A stretch of DNA of 64,000 nt from Phytophthora colocasiae (Eukaryota > Oomycota > Peronosporomycetes > Peronosporales > Peronosporaceae): NCBI GenBank assembly GCA_018806915.1, contig JAGKQI010000090.1:682001-746000 (forward strand), read 5' to 3'. The stretch's first letter is position 1, and each line of letters begins with the position of its first letter. Below are positions 41,051 to 51,276 of the stretch, piece by piece. The notes under the pieces are model-generated. The model saw nothing but the letters and a program-made list of their open reading frames with translations, made no database searches and had not been told where the DNA came from. The position numbers and the translations under genes are program-made.

Positions 41051-44000
41051 ATGTTCCTGTGCGCTCGCGACGCGTCTGTGCGGGCTCCGGACGGCGCAGA
41101 GGACGCTCACGCGCCTCCTCACTCGGCAGACAGCGTCTCCTCCTTCTCTCACCGCCCAGATCCTCTTCCTGCGCGCGTTCTACCGCCCTGTACTTCTCGT
41201 TTTACACTCCCCGAAGACTCTTCTGCTGCTTATTTGCAGCTTCTGGACGCGTTGACGCGACTTGTGGCTCGACTAGTGAATGTACATACTTTGTCCTCAT
41301 CTCTACAATTTTCAGCGGGTGAAACGGTGGCAGTAGACGCTTCGGAGTGGTGGAAGGAGGTCCAGAGGCAGAGTATCGCGCTCATACAGCGGCAGGAAAG
41401 CGCTCAAGAGGCCAATAAAGACACAGGAGAACCCACCAGTCACAGTCTCTGGCCTATAACCTCCCGTACACAGGAGGAAGCGTCGGAACAGGAGCATAAA
41501 GCTCGTGATAGCAGGTTGTTAGCCACTTGCGAGACTTTTGAAGACCTACCCGAGAACATTTTCCAGGATAATGCTGCAGATTTCTTTACACAGGCTTTTT
41601 ATTTGGTGATGAAGGCTATGGACAGAGTTACAAGGAGGCAGCAGGGACGAATAGAGGAGGACACTGTGCTGGGAGAGCCATTGGTTAAGGCTCTGGCCAG
41701 TGTAGACGAAGGAGTGGCGTTCGCTACAGCCGAACTGCTGCAATTGTGGGCCCCAGTGAGTCAGAAAATGGTCGTGAATTCTGCAGACAAGTTGACCAAG
41801 CTTATGGGCGTAGCGGTGGTGAACGCTCTGCTGCAACCACGCAGTGTTGGTACACGTCACACGTTCCATGAACACGCGCTGCTACCGTCACTGCCGCTGC
41901 ATGCGTTTTTAGGTGCCAAGCAGTGGAGATGCACCGTGTGTGAGCGTGTTTCGCACACGACCGGCAGTGACGGGGCCCGTGCTACGTGTGTATATCGCTG
42001 CGCTGCTTGTAACTTTAATTTGTGCCGTGAATGCTTTACAAGAATTCCTAATGTAACGGGGCCTCGTTCGAACAGCCCACTGGAAGATATGACCAAGCTG
42101 ACGACGGATCGGTTCTTCTCCTTGGTTGTACCGGGGCTGAAACACAAGGCTGGTGCTGTGGTTGTACGGCAAATTGCTCAGGAGCTGCGCCGACGAGTAC
42201 TGGAGCTGTACCCGCATAACTTTCAAGGTGCTGCTGAATTTGCACAGCTGTTTCACAGCTTACTGGCGTCAGATACAAGTGCAGCGGTCGCGCTAGTGCT
42301 GTCTCCCCCAGTGATTGTACCTTCGTCTGGGAGGCCGGCGGTTGCTTGGTTCCCGCTCTTTATGCGGACGTGGACGATGCCATTGAGCACGTTATTAGGA
42401 CCATTTCTGCGGGCTTCGACCATGCTGGATGATACCCATGAATTAGATGCGGCAGTACGAAGTGCGAATCATGGGTCAGCTGTTGCTGATTGCCTGCGTG
42501 CGCAGTGGACAAGTGGCTATGGAGATTTCCGTGAAACATTGCAGGCTCTCATGCGGGCGCTAGTAGCGGATGATCAACAGCCGCTTGTGGTGGACGCTAC
42601 GTTGTGTTGGCTTTCTCTCGCATTAATGACGGCGGATCCTCGAAGGCGGTTAAACTATGATGCTCATGAGCGGCTGGACGGGTTTCTGGTAAATGTAACG
42701 ACGATGCTGCTTGCGCACACGCTTCCTGTACTTGACAAAGCCCAACACGAGCCGAAGCTCATTGATGCTTTATACCACCAAAGTGTGGAGCCTGTGCGGG
42801 TATATGCGAGCAAAGATTTCCCTGAGGTCCCACTTCACTATTCGCGCAGTACTCAAGATTTGCATGGGAGTGAGGCTGTGGCTGATGCTGAGACTTCGTT
42901 GATCAAGGCTCTGGACCAAAATTCTATCAACAAGCACTCTATACGAAGGAAAAGGGAGGAGAAAAGTGATCAAGAAGTGGAAAAGGTACCTTCGACGTTC
43001 TACCCCCGACTCTCCTGTCACGAGGGTGTCGTGTGCGATCAGTGCGAGTTTGTTAATCTTCATGGCGTTCGATACAAGTGCGCCTTCTGTGGAGATATGG
43101 ATCTGTGCAGCGACTGCTTTGAAATCTTCCGGTCACACCAGGCTTCAACAGATTCGGCCTCTGAATCAGAATCTGAAACAATTCTACACAGTCCGGATCA
43201 TGTTTTCCTCCGCATTGAATCACCGATCCCTGTGCTTGCACTAAAGCATTTTCAACCGCTTCCTGTCGAATGCCTTACGAGTTGCAAGCATAAAGATGAG
43301 TCCAGCAAGGTGGTGGAAACAGTAGGCGAAGATTTTGACGTATCAAGTATCCACTGTGCTGAGTGTGGGGACGCGTTACGCACAAGTGGTAACCCAGACG
43401 ATGTGTTCTACAAGTGCGCCAATTGCTTTGACACGCGCGTTGTGTGTGCCACATGCTTGGAACTTGAAGAAAAACTCAGCAATGGCAACCCGAACGACAT
43501 GCATGCCCCTGGACACGTATACTTCGTGGTTACCGCCCCATGGCGCCGTCATCTGTCAGTTCCATGGGGGAACGTGCTTGGAAAGCTGCACTTCCGACGC
43601 CTGTTACATCCTCCGGCATTGATCCCGCGTCGTCGCTTTCCCCGTGACACTGAGCTCTTCTACATCACACTCAAATATCTGCACTTTGGCCCGCTCGCTT
43701 CGTTGTCCAGGTGGCTCAATATGACGAAAGAACTCCAGGAACTGCAGGCTTTTTGCGCTTGTGACGAGGAGCGGTTTGAGTTAGAAAAGAGGAGGAATCG
43801 CCGACGGCAGAACAGCTCTCAACGTGAAACACTGAAGCCATCTGTGCACTACAAAGCGAGTAAAGCTCGTCTCGAGGACATTCGGGTAAAATGCGTCAAG
43901 ATGGAGTTGCATTTGCTGGCAAGCGCTAACGTGGCCGAGTGGTTGGCATTCTATGCGCGAACGTGCCGCTGGCTTCTGCATGGTGCGTCCTCCGCTTCTG

Positions 44001-46081
44001 AGCTGCAAGATCCATTTGCTGAGCCTTTATCTGAGTTTTCTGTCATGTTTAGCGTATTCCCTGAACATTTCTTCTTTGACCTGTGCGACGTCGTATATCT
44101 CTTGGGTCTGGAAAAGTTGGGGTATCGAGATCTCGTGGATGAATTAAAGAGGACGAGTCACGATGCTGAAGCAGTGGACGAAGTGACTGAGGTCGTGGAA
44201 CCGCTGTTGATTATGCTCAGTCAAATCGTGGTTTCCCCGAAGTTCACAAAGAACCCTCACCTTCGAGTGGAAGCGCTACACTCCTTATCAACTCTTCTGA
44301 CGTTCGTATCGAAAGGGCAGCAGTTCCAGCATCGCCCGGGTCATCAGCGTATGGAGTTGTTATTTAAGGCCCACAAGCTACTATCGCAGTGGCTGGTACC
44401 TGGTCTGCTACAATTTCATGCTGATATGGATCGCTACAATGCCAGCAACAACGGTTTGGCCTTTACAAGCGCTGTATCAAGTGGAGATCACATGTTATGG
44501 GGCTTTTTACCCACCCGCCTCTCTGTAACAATGCTGTTGCGGTATCTCTGGCAGCTTCCGAGTCAACGCCAGAGCCTTCTTCAAGTACTGAATACTTTCG
44601 GTGTCTCAGAAGCAGTGCAGACGCCGTTATCTACGGATTCAAGTGATGGTAGCACTCAGCAGCTCACGGGTCTCGTGAGTGGCTTATGGAGTGACATAGC
44701 TAAGCTGTTCGACGAAGCCAACAACAAAATTACCACTTTGCGCCAGATCCACGATCTCATTGAGGATTCACTAGACGGGAGTGTGGTCGTGCTGCCTTTT
44801 CGACGGGATATGCTGGATGGATACGTTGCTATTAACGCGAAGCAGCTACGATTGACTATGCGTCTCCTCTTGGAGGCACTGGAGTTGACGTCGTGGTTTG
44901 CATCGATTGTGAGTGAAGAAAGGAGCTTCCGTTCGCGATCACTGTCGGCCCCTGCCGCAGCTTTGCGCCACGTCCTGTTGCAGCCGTTGGTAGTGGAACA
45001 AGCAGCTCGCACTCTCAGCTTTTTGGTAGCGTCACTGGCTAATGCTCACGAGGAGAAGGAGTGGAAGTTTTCGTTGCCATTGGTGGATGATGGAAAGCTT
45101 CTATTGGCACATTTGATTGTTCTTGTGGTGCGCTATGCTGGCCACAGTACGATGAAGTTGTCGGGCTCTTCCGCTTCTAGCGTATGTTCCCCTTCGTCCT
45201 TCTGGAAGATCCTTCGGTCTGGTGGCGATATCATGCAGAGGCGCGTAGGAGATTTGGATACTCATGTGCGCTGGGGATTAAATGCTCTGTGCACACGCAT
45301 TGAGTCGGAGAGCTATCTTGGATCCAGTCTAGACGATGACGAAACGGAAGAATTGGTGGAGGCCGAATTGGATGAGGATGAGGCTCTCGCTCTTCTAGAG
45401 AAACAAGCCGAGTCAACTGCAGCTTCAATCGATACGTCAACAGCGAGGAAACGATTAGGCAAACGCTTTATTGCGACGTTGGCAAAGGATGGACGCTTCG
45501 ACTTTCGGCTTTTCGTTGGTGGCTGTCGATTTCTACGACCTCATCGGAGGCAGGACGGAAGCTCAGATGATGAATCCGAAGAAGAAGCTGAAGAGGCAGG
45601 AGAAGGCTATCTCTATCTGGATGACTCGTGGGTGCAGCAATTTGTCCGTGCGATGCAGGAAGCAGATGAGATGATCCACGTGCAAGAGGCCATGGAGGCT
45701 TGCTTGGGAGACATTCCGGATCAGTACTTGGACCCGCTGCTCAGTACGCTGATGACAGATCCAGTCCGCTTACCTTCGGGGAACATTGTGGATCGAGCTG
45801 TGATCGCTCGGCATCTCTTGGCATCGTCGCAGCAAGGTGGAAGCACTGGGCGAGATCCATTCACTCGCGAGCCATTGACAATGGCCATGGTGGAGCCTTG
45901 CGATGCGTTGCGAGCCGAGATTCAACTCTATCTCCGCACCAAGATGCGGCATTTCCGTAAAACGGCACGAGAAGATGTACTGGCCACGTGGGGGTTAGGC
46001 TGGGACGTGCTTTTCGACAGCAGCAGCGAGACCGAAGCCGATTCGGAGGACGGCAACACCACCTCAACTACCGAAACGTGA
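41051..46081 (+). CDS. U-box ubiquitin ligase / E4 ubiquitin-chain factor with ZZ fingers
   Basis: 1676 residues from ATG 41051 (MFLCARDASVRAPDG). The frame is open 28 codons further upstream, but that stretch is AT-rich and unlike coding sequence. Domains in order: a ZZ/DC1-like zinc finger at about 294-332 (CTVCERV...CRECF), a ZZ finger at about 657-694 (CDQCEFVNLHGVRYKC), a third at about 767-822 (CAECGDAL...CATCLE), an Ufd2-like core from about 850 to 1530 (e.g. FPEHFFFDLCDVVYLL), and a C-terminal U-box at about 1557-1632 (YLDPLLSTLMTDPVRLPSG). Ufd2/UBE4 proteins lengthen ubiquitin chains and work with Cdc48/p97 in proteasomal degradation. Yeast and animal Ufd2 lack ZZ fingers and are shorter, so this is an enlarged version. 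No introns are needed. Confidence 0.88.
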   Translation: MFLCARDASVRAPDGAEDAHAPPHSADSVSSFSHRPDPLPARVLPPCTSRFTLPEDSSAAYLQLLDALTRLVARLVNVHTLSSSLQFSAGETVAVDASEWWKEVQRQSIALIQRQESAQEANKDTGEPTSHSLWPITSRTQEEASEQEHKARDSRLLATCETFEDLPENIFQDNAADFFTQAFYLVMKAMDRVTRRQQGRIEEDTVLGEPLVKALASVDEGVAFATAELLQLWAPVSQKMVVNSADKLTKLMGVAVVNALLQPRSVGTRHTFHEHALLPSLPLHAFLGAKQWRCTVCERVSHTTGSDGARATCVYRCAACNFNLCRECFTRIPNVTGPRSNSPLEDMTKLTTDRFFSLVVPGLKHKAGAVVVRQIAQELRRRVLELYPHNFQGAAEFAQLFHSLLASDTSAAVALVLSPPVIVPSSGRPAVAWFPLFMRTWTMPLSTLLGPFLRASTMLDDTHELDAAVRSANHGSAVADCLRAQWTSGYGDFRETLQALMRALVADDQQPLVVDATLCWLSLALMTADPRRRLNYDAHERLDGFLVNVTTMLLAHTLPVLDKAQHEPKLIDALYHQSVEPVRVYASKDFPEVPLHYSRSTQDLHGSEAVADAETSLIKALDQNSINKHSIRRKREEKSDQEVEKVPSTFYPRLSCHEGVVCDQCEFVNLHGVRYKCAFCGDMDLCSDCFEIFRSHQASTDSASESESETILHSPDHVFLRIESPIPVLALKHFQPLPVECLTSCKHKDESSKVVETVGEDFDVSSIHCAECGDALRTSGNPDDVFYKCANCFDTRVVCATCLELEEKLSNGNPNDMHAPGHVYFVVTAPWRRHLSVPWGNVLGKLHFRRLLHPPALIPRRRFPRDTELFYITLKYLHFGPLASLSRWLNMTKELQELQAFCACDEERFELEKRRNRRRQNSSQRETLKPSVHYKASKARLEDIRVKCVKMELHLLASANVAEWLAFYARTCRWLLHGASSASELQDPFAEPLSEFSVMFSVFPEHFFFDLCDVVYLLGLEKLGYRDLVDELKRTSHDAEAVDEVTEVVEPLLIMLSQIVVSPKFTKNPHLRVEALHSLSTLLTFVSKGQQFQHRPGHQRMELLFKAHKLLSQWLVPGLLQFHADMDRYNASNNGLAFTSAVSSGDHMLWGFLPTRLSVTMLLRYLWQLPSQRQSLLQVLNTFGVSEAVQTPLSTDSSDGSTQQLTGLVSGLWSDIAKLFDEANNKITTLRQIHDLIEDSLDGSVVVLPFRRDMLDGYVAINAKQLRLTMRLLLEALELTSWFASIVSEERSFRSRSLSAPAAALRHVLLQPLVVEQAARTLSFLVASLANAHEEKEWKFSLPLVDDGKLLLAHLIVLVVRYAGHSTMKLSGSSASSVCSPSSFWKILRSGGDIMQRRVGDLDTHVRWGLNALCTRIESESYLGSSLDDDETEELVEAELDEDEALALLEKQAESTAASIDTSTARKRLGKRFIATLAKDGRFDFRLFVGGCRFLRPHRRQDGSSDDESEEEAEEAGEGYLYLDDSWVQQFVRAMQEADEMIHVQEAMEACLGDIPDQYLDPLLSTLMTDPVRLPSGNIVDRAVIARHLLASSQQGGSTGRDPFTREPLTMAMVEPCDALRAEIQLYLRTKMRHFRKTAREDVLATWGLGWDVLFDSSSETEADSEDGNTTSTTET

Positions 46082-46241
46082 TAATGTAACATGTAGTCAT
46101 TTCGAACTCCGAAATTGTGCACTTCCAACGCATAACGAGTTGATAAGGTGTGTACTGAATACTCTTGCTCCCTGCGCATTAGCAGCAAGAAGCTTGTACA
46201 GTTAAAGGATAGTGTGAACTACCTAAGTTGGCAGAACCAAC
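46082..46241. other. Convergent 3' intergenic region
   Basis: 160 bp between the stop codons of the E4 gene (plus) and the first nucleoside transporter (minus). No feature was seen besides 3' flanks. Confidence 0.6.
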
Positions 46242-47597
46242 TTACAGGCCGAGCCAGCCCTGGTCGCTGAAGAAGAAGCCCAGTGTAGAACCACCGGCGA
46301 TGCCAAGGAACAGGCACAGCACCATGACGGCACCACCAGACTCACGGTCCTCCGGGTTCAACAGACGAGGGCCCACGCCCATCGTCACCGTGGACAGGAA
46401 ACCATTGGATAGACCGATGAGGAGGTTGAGGATGATGTTGTACGTGATGGCTGTCATGTCGTCGCGGCCAAAAGCATAGAGCGAAGTGCCGGCCACGCCC
46501 ATGAGAAGCAACGGAATGAACGCGAGGCGAACGATCGAAAGACCGAAGCACCATTGGCTGTTGAGCAGCTTGTACACGGCCGCACCGGTCAGGATACGGC
46601 CGAAGAAGTCGCCGTAGTTGTAGGACCCGACGATGCCTGGCGCACAGTACCAGATGCTGGTCACCGTGTGCGCCACGTCCGAGTACGGCGGCGACAGGTT
46701 ACGCGAAGCAGCGCAGCCGAATCCGGGGAAGACGGACAGCGAGACGAAGAAGACGAGGAACTGAGCCACAGCAGGCATCCAAATGATGGAGAAGATGCGT
46801 CCCAGGTTGCTGAGCGTCTTGCTCACAGGCTGGTTCATCAGATTCTCCTCCTTAGCCGAAGCCGCGTTACGCTCGAGCAGGAATTTGACGCTGGGCAGGT
46901 TGGTGAGACGGCGGTACACGAAGAGAGCCACGATGAGGACGACAATGAGGATGCCGAAGAAGAGGTAGAACGCCAGCTTGGTAGAGCTGCTCGTCTGGTG
47001 GACACCGCCGACGGCGAGACGCAGCAGCGTCGCGAGCGAGATGTTGAGGATACCGGCGGTACCGTTACCGATCTGCACGGCTTGCGAGAATTTGGGGATC
47101 GGGAACAGCGTGGCGATCGTGTAGTACGTTGACTCGGACAGCGTGTTACCGAAGCCGACGCAGCCAAAGCAGATGAGCACGAGGATAGCGCCCGTCTTCT
47201 GGTTGGAGAAGTTGATGGCACTGAAGATCATGATGAGGATGGCCATGACGATGAAGATGCCGTAGCCCACGCGCACTCGAAACTCCTGGGTGAGCTTCTT
47301 GTCGAGACTCCAGATCATTTGAACGGCCTGGCCGATGACCATAGGCCACGACGTACAGAGCGTCGTAAGGAAGGAGAAGTCGAGTCCAGAGTCAGCAAAT
47401 TCAACGGTGTAGAAGTCCTGCGCACTCAGACACGAGTAGTAGGCCCAGAGCACCGACCCGTTGAGGAACATGAGCGAGAAGAAGATGTTGCGCTCGTTCT
47501 TGATCATGTCGTCCCAGATCTCCTCGGGCATACCATCGTGGCCCAGCTCCACTTGATCATCAGGCACGAGCTTCTCGGACTTGCTCGGAGACTCCAT
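46242..47597 (-). CDS. Equilibrative nucleoside transporter (ENT/SLC29), copy 1
   Basis: A 451-residue multi-span membrane protein for facilitated or proton-coupled nucleoside or nucleobase uptake. The start MESPSKSEKL is fixed by the same M-(E/D)-S-P-x-K-x-(E/D)-K-L beginning in the neighbouring copies. After a cytosolic tail with EEIWDDMIKNER come about ten hydrophobic segments, with the ENT-type GNGTAGILN in the middle and the ENT C-terminal hallmark NGFLSTVTMGVGPRLL followed by PEDRESGGAVM. The loop between the last halves has conserved cysteines (PGFGCAASRN, WYCAPG), probably extracellular. The gene is single-exon. Copies 1 and 2 form a minus-strand tandem pair with a 341-bp gap. Confidence 0.92.
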   Translation of the reverse strand: MESPSKSEKLVPDDQVELGHDGMPEEIWDDMIKNERNIFFSLMFLNGSVLWAYYSCLSAQDFYTVEFADSGLDFSFLTTLCTSWPMVIGQAVQMIWSLDKKLTQEFRVRVGYGIFIVMAILIMIFSAINFSNQKTGAILVLICFGCVGFGNTLSESTYYTIATLFPIPKFSQAVQIGNGTAGILNISLATLLRLAVGGVHQTSSSTKLAFYLFFGILIVVLIVALFVYRRLTNLPSVKFLLERNAASAKEENLMNQPVSKTLSNLGRIFSIIWMPAVAQFLVFFVSLSVFPGFGCAASRNLSPPYSDVAHTVTSIWYCAPGIVGSYNYGDFFGRILTGAAVYKLLNSQWCFGLSIVRLAFIPLLLMGVAGTSLYAFGRDDMTAITYNIILNLLIGLSNGFLSTVTMGVGPRLLNPEDRESGGAVMVLCLFLGIAGGSTLGFFFSDQGWLGL

Positions 47598-47938
47598 TTT
47601 CGAAAAACACTTGGAGACTTTCACGGCGAATTGCAGAATGACCTGACACTCAGCTTTGTGGTGCTGAAAACTAATGCAAACCGATCGCGATTAACGTCAA
47701 CTTGCATTGGTGGAGGGAGTCCGTGCGTGTCTGCTCTGCAAGCCGGGAAGAAATGCCGTCTGGTACAGTAGCCAGGCCGCATCGCCGATACATCGACTGA
47801 TTGTGGCTGTGCTCCCTGGAATTGCTGAGACTTGTACCGCGTGGACAGCACCTGGTTACAGCAAAATGTTGTGGTTCATTTCTGTCAAGATATTCATGAA
47901 AAACGTGCGAGATATTACCACTAATTCAATATGCTGCT
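47598..47938 (-). promoter_or_regulatory. Intergenic/promoter region between ENT copies 1 and 2
   Basis: 341 bp holding the 5' flank of copy 1 and the 3' end of copy 2. No gene is supported, and I see no clear initiator. Confidence 0.4.
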
Positions 47939-49294
47939 CTACAGACCGAGCCAACCGTTATCGCTCACGAGGAAGCCGAACGTCGAGCCAGTAGCGATGC
48001 CGAGGAACAAGAAGAAGACCATAACGGCACCACCCGACTCACGGTCTTCCGGTTTCAACATTCGAGGTGCCACGCCCATTGTGACAGTCGAAAGCAAACC
48101 GGTGGAAATACCGATGAGCAGGTTTAGCACGATATTGAAAGCCAACGCGCCCATACTACCGAACGGGAACGCGTAGAACGACGTACCAGCCACACCCATG
48201 AGCAGTAGCGGGATGAAGGCGATGCGGAGAACCGACAACCAGAACGCCCACCCCATAGTAACAACGCGGTACACCGCAGCCGTACACAAGATCCGACCGA
48301 TGAAATCGCCGTAGTTGTAGCTGCCAATGATACCTGGAGAGCAGTACCATGTCGCGGTAAGAGCGTGATCGTCGTCATTGAACGGTGGAAACAAGTTCCG
48401 CGATGCTGCACACCCGAAACCGGGGAAAACCGAGAGCGACACGAAGAAGATGAGGAACTGCGCGAGTGCTGGCATCCAAATCATGACGAAGATCCGCCAC
48501 AGATTCTTTAACGTACGACCAACCGATTGGTGCGCGAGGTGCTCTTCCTTGGCCGATTTCTCGTTGCGATCCATGAGGAACTTGACGGACGGTAGGCTCA
48601 CCAAGTAGCGGTACAGCAGGATGGCGCATACCAGGACAATTACCAACAGACTGAAGAAGAGATAAAAGCTTAACTTCGTCGAACTGCTGGTCTGGTGCAC
48701 GCCGCCAACTGCGAGTCGAAGAATAGTAGCTATTGTGATGTTGAGGACTCCAGCACACGTGTTGCCGATCTGCACGCCGTTGGTGAATTTCTCGATTGGG
48801 AACAGTGCCGCGAACGTGTAGTACGTGGCTTCGGACAGCGAATTTCCGAACCCGATGCACCCGAAGCACACGAGCACGAGGATGGCGCCGGTCTTCTGGT
48901 TGGAGAAGTTAATCGCACTGAAGACCATGATGAGAATGGCCATGATCATGAAGATGCAGTACCCGACGTGCACGCGAGTGCTCTGGCTGAACTTCTTGTC
49001 GAGACCGAACACCATCTGCAGCCCCTGACCGAGAACCATGGGCCAGGCCGTGCACAGCGTAGTCAGGAACGAGAAATCCAGTCCGGAGTCCGGGAATTCG
49101 ACCGCGTAGAAGTCCTGCGCGCTCAGACACGAGTAGTACGCCCAGAGCACCGAACCGTTGAGGAACATGAGCGAGAAGTAGATGAACTTCTCGTGCTTGA
49201 CCATATCGTCCCAGATCTCGGGCGGCATCCCGTCGCGTCCGATCTCCAGTGGATCTTCTTGCACGAGCTTTTCCGACTTGGTGGGCGACTCCAT
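47939..49294 (-). CDS. Equilibrative nucleoside transporter, copy 2
   Basis: 451 residues from MESPTKSEKLVQEDP. Compared with copy 1 it has a diverged middle (GNTCAGVLNITIA instead of GNGTAGILN) and FPPFNDDDHALTATWYC in the large loop, so its substrate range or regulation may differ. The N-terminal tail keeps PEIWDDMVKHEKF, and the C-terminal STGLLSTVTMGVAPRMLKPEDRESGG matches the family. A longer upstream frame exists only through a non-ATG start and is not used. It sits at the left of a divergent gap of about 4 kb; the plus-strand copies lie on the other side. Confidence 0.92.
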   Translation of the reverse strand: MESPTKSEKLVQEDPLEIGRDGMPPEIWDDMVKHEKFIYFSLMFLNGSVLWAYYSCLSAQDFYAVEFPDSGLDFSFLTTLCTAWPMVLGQGLQMVFGLDKKFSQSTRVHVGYCIFMIMAILIMVFSAINFSNQKTGAILVLVCFGCIGFGNSLSEATYYTFAALFPIEKFTNGVQIGNTCAGVLNITIATILRLAVGGVHQTSSSTKLSFYLFFSLLVIVLVCAILLYRYLVSLPSVKFLMDRNEKSAKEEHLAHQSVGRTLKNLWRIFVMIWMPALAQFLIFFVSLSVFPGFGCAASRNLFPPFNDDDHALTATWYCSPGIIGSYNYGDFIGRILCTAAVYRVVTMGWAFWLSVLRIAFIPLLLMGVAGTSFYAFPFGSMGALAFNIVLNLLIGISTGLLSTVTMGVAPRMLKPEDRESGGAVMVFFLFLGIATGSTFGFLVSDNGWLGL

Positions 49295-49489
49295 TTGAAC
49301 TGGTGAAGGAAGAGCTTGTGTAGGACGAAGTAAATTCCAAAGTGAGAACTGCGAGACTGGATGGAACTTGACCACCCCTGACCGTCGTGGTAAAGTTTGG
49401 CTGCGGTGCCGATCGACATTAATTAGTTCGACGCACAGTTGGCTGATCCGGTTGAAGTGAGTGTTCGCCTTCCCGCCATACCAGTGGTA
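49295..49489 (-). promoter_or_regulatory. 5' flank of ENT copy 2
   Basis: 195 bp between the start codon and a TA-flanked DNA element. The copy 2 promoter must lie here or within the element. Confidence 0.4.
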
Positions 49490-50540
49490 CTTCTCCGGTC
49501 CACCGTACTATCGCCATTTCTAAAAAGTGGGCATAGCGGAAAAAGTTTTTAGAGTTAGCAAGCATGGCGCACACCATTAGAAAGCTGAAGGCGCAAGGTA
49601 TGTGCCCCCGGACTTCCTGCTGAAACGGAGCCTTCGTTTGAATGGTAGAATAACTTTTGTCTTGCGTCTGAGAGGAGCCGTAAGGTTAAATTTCGTAATT
49701 CGGTCAATTTTTAGCGATAATCAATCGCACTTTTACACGAGCGGTAGGAGCTAATTGACTCCGTCCTGGCAAACCGATATTGTCTGTAAACGCTTCAATG
49801 GGCTAAAAATTGATCGCGCGCCAGCGAGGTTTTATTGCAGCATGGCACCTAGTTACCAAGCCAGCGGAATAAAATACGCCAATCATCGCGAAGTGAAGAA
49901 TAAGACGGCGATTTATTTTTTTGAACCCTCAAATTAGACTGTAAGCTGTGATTGGCATAAGTGACGGTAGCCATTAGCAACTATGCTGTCTGCAACTGGC
50001 AACGCAATCGGTGACGTTCCGTTGCGCATGTGGAACTTCTGCACGCGTGGTAGGCTGTAGTCATTGCCCCCCTTGCACCCAATGACCAAACCTAGTACTT
50101 TTTGTAATGTCAAAAAGCACTTATCTAAAGTATGGTAGCTTACCTTAGCAAATGAGGCCTTCACGGCAGCAATTAGGCCGCCTGCGGCAGCTGCGGCAAT
50201 ACTGCCACGTGGGAGGCAGCCACCAACCGATCGCTGCGCAAGATATAGCGCTACGGCCACCTTGACGTGTGGGGTAAGGTCGGTCTGGTTTCGACGGCGA
50301 GGCATGCTGGCGTTGTTTGTGAAGTCCAGGGTGAAAGGAATAGTGAATTGAGTTTAGTGTTGGCGGCAACGCCGACAGCAGTGGTTGGCGACAGTGAAAG
50401 CGCGCGAAAAGTTATGCATGTCAAAGCTTCAGATTAGGCGCCAAACAAGACAAGTTATTTTTTACCAATCAAATACTGCTAACAATTTTGTGTGGCTCAC
50501 CAAAAAACCTAATGGGGGATAGTACGGTGGACCGGAGAAG
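49490..50540 (-). mobile_element. Non-autonomous mariner-like element, 1051 bp
   Basis: Terminal inverted repeats of 26 bp with one mismatch (ends CTTCTCCGGTCCACC and GGTGGACCGGAGAAG), flanked by TA at 49488-49489 and 50541-50542. The start of a transposase gene lies on the minus strand near the right end, but no catalytic part is seen. It lies about 200 bp upstream of ENT copy 2. Confidence 0.85.
50144..50305 (-). pseudogene. mariner-like transposase first-exon fragment
   Basis: From ATG 50305 the frame reads MPRRRNQTDLTPHVKVAVA and YLAQRSVGGCLPRGSIAAA, a pattern seen at the N terminus (helix-turn-helix) of oomycete Tc1/mariner-like transposases. It runs into a good splice donor (AAG/GTAAGC at 50143) with no downstream exon inside the element, consistent with internal deletion. 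Confidence 0.55.
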
Positions 50541-51276
50541 TATGTGTATGGTACAGTATGATACCACACTTCAGTGGATGGTTTTGCTGAGGTAACAAAC
50601 GCTTTGCCGCGAGGAAATGTTTCTTTGCCTCCTACATATTAATGCGTTAATACAACTACCCTATCAGCAGGTGAAAACTCACCCGGGTCGAGTACTTGGT
50701 GAGTTTCGCTCCGGTTGACTACGCGCCACGCCGATCGAATCCAGCGCTGATACTTGGCACACACATGCAAGACCGCTTGACACGGCGCCAGGAAAACATT
50801 TTTACGCGAGGACCCGCGTGTACGGCATGCACGGCCAGAAAATAACATTAAAAAACACGCTTCGTGACATTTGGAAGCAGGGTTCACGGCGTGGTATTGC
50901 AATATTACGGTGAGATTCACACAGCCAATCAGGAAGGCTGTCTAATGTTAACTTCAACATGTTATTGTACTCTTTTGTTTTCACCATTCTCAATGTACTT
51001 ATCTATGTTAATCAGCGCCCGGCGCTTACACGAGCGCCTGCGCTTACACGAGCTTGAACCGTATCTCCCGCCGTTGCACCCCAGCGAAAAGAGCCACTGA
51101 TTCTTTTTCTTTAACGCCTTGGTGAGCCGCACCAAATTCAAACCGAGATGAATGCCGATACTGTAGCGATGCCCTTGAGTTGAATTGCGGCGGCTGTCAT
51201 TCAGCGCTCGAGTTGCTCCAGTGCCGCAAAGCAAAGCAAACTGATTCGACAGCAAAACGCTACGAACCAACCGATA
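50541..51276. other. Unassigned intergenic sequence
   Basis: 736 bp with only short, unsupported open frames. It contains GCGCTTACACGAGCGCCTGCG-like alternations but no recognised gene or RNA. Confidence 0.4.
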
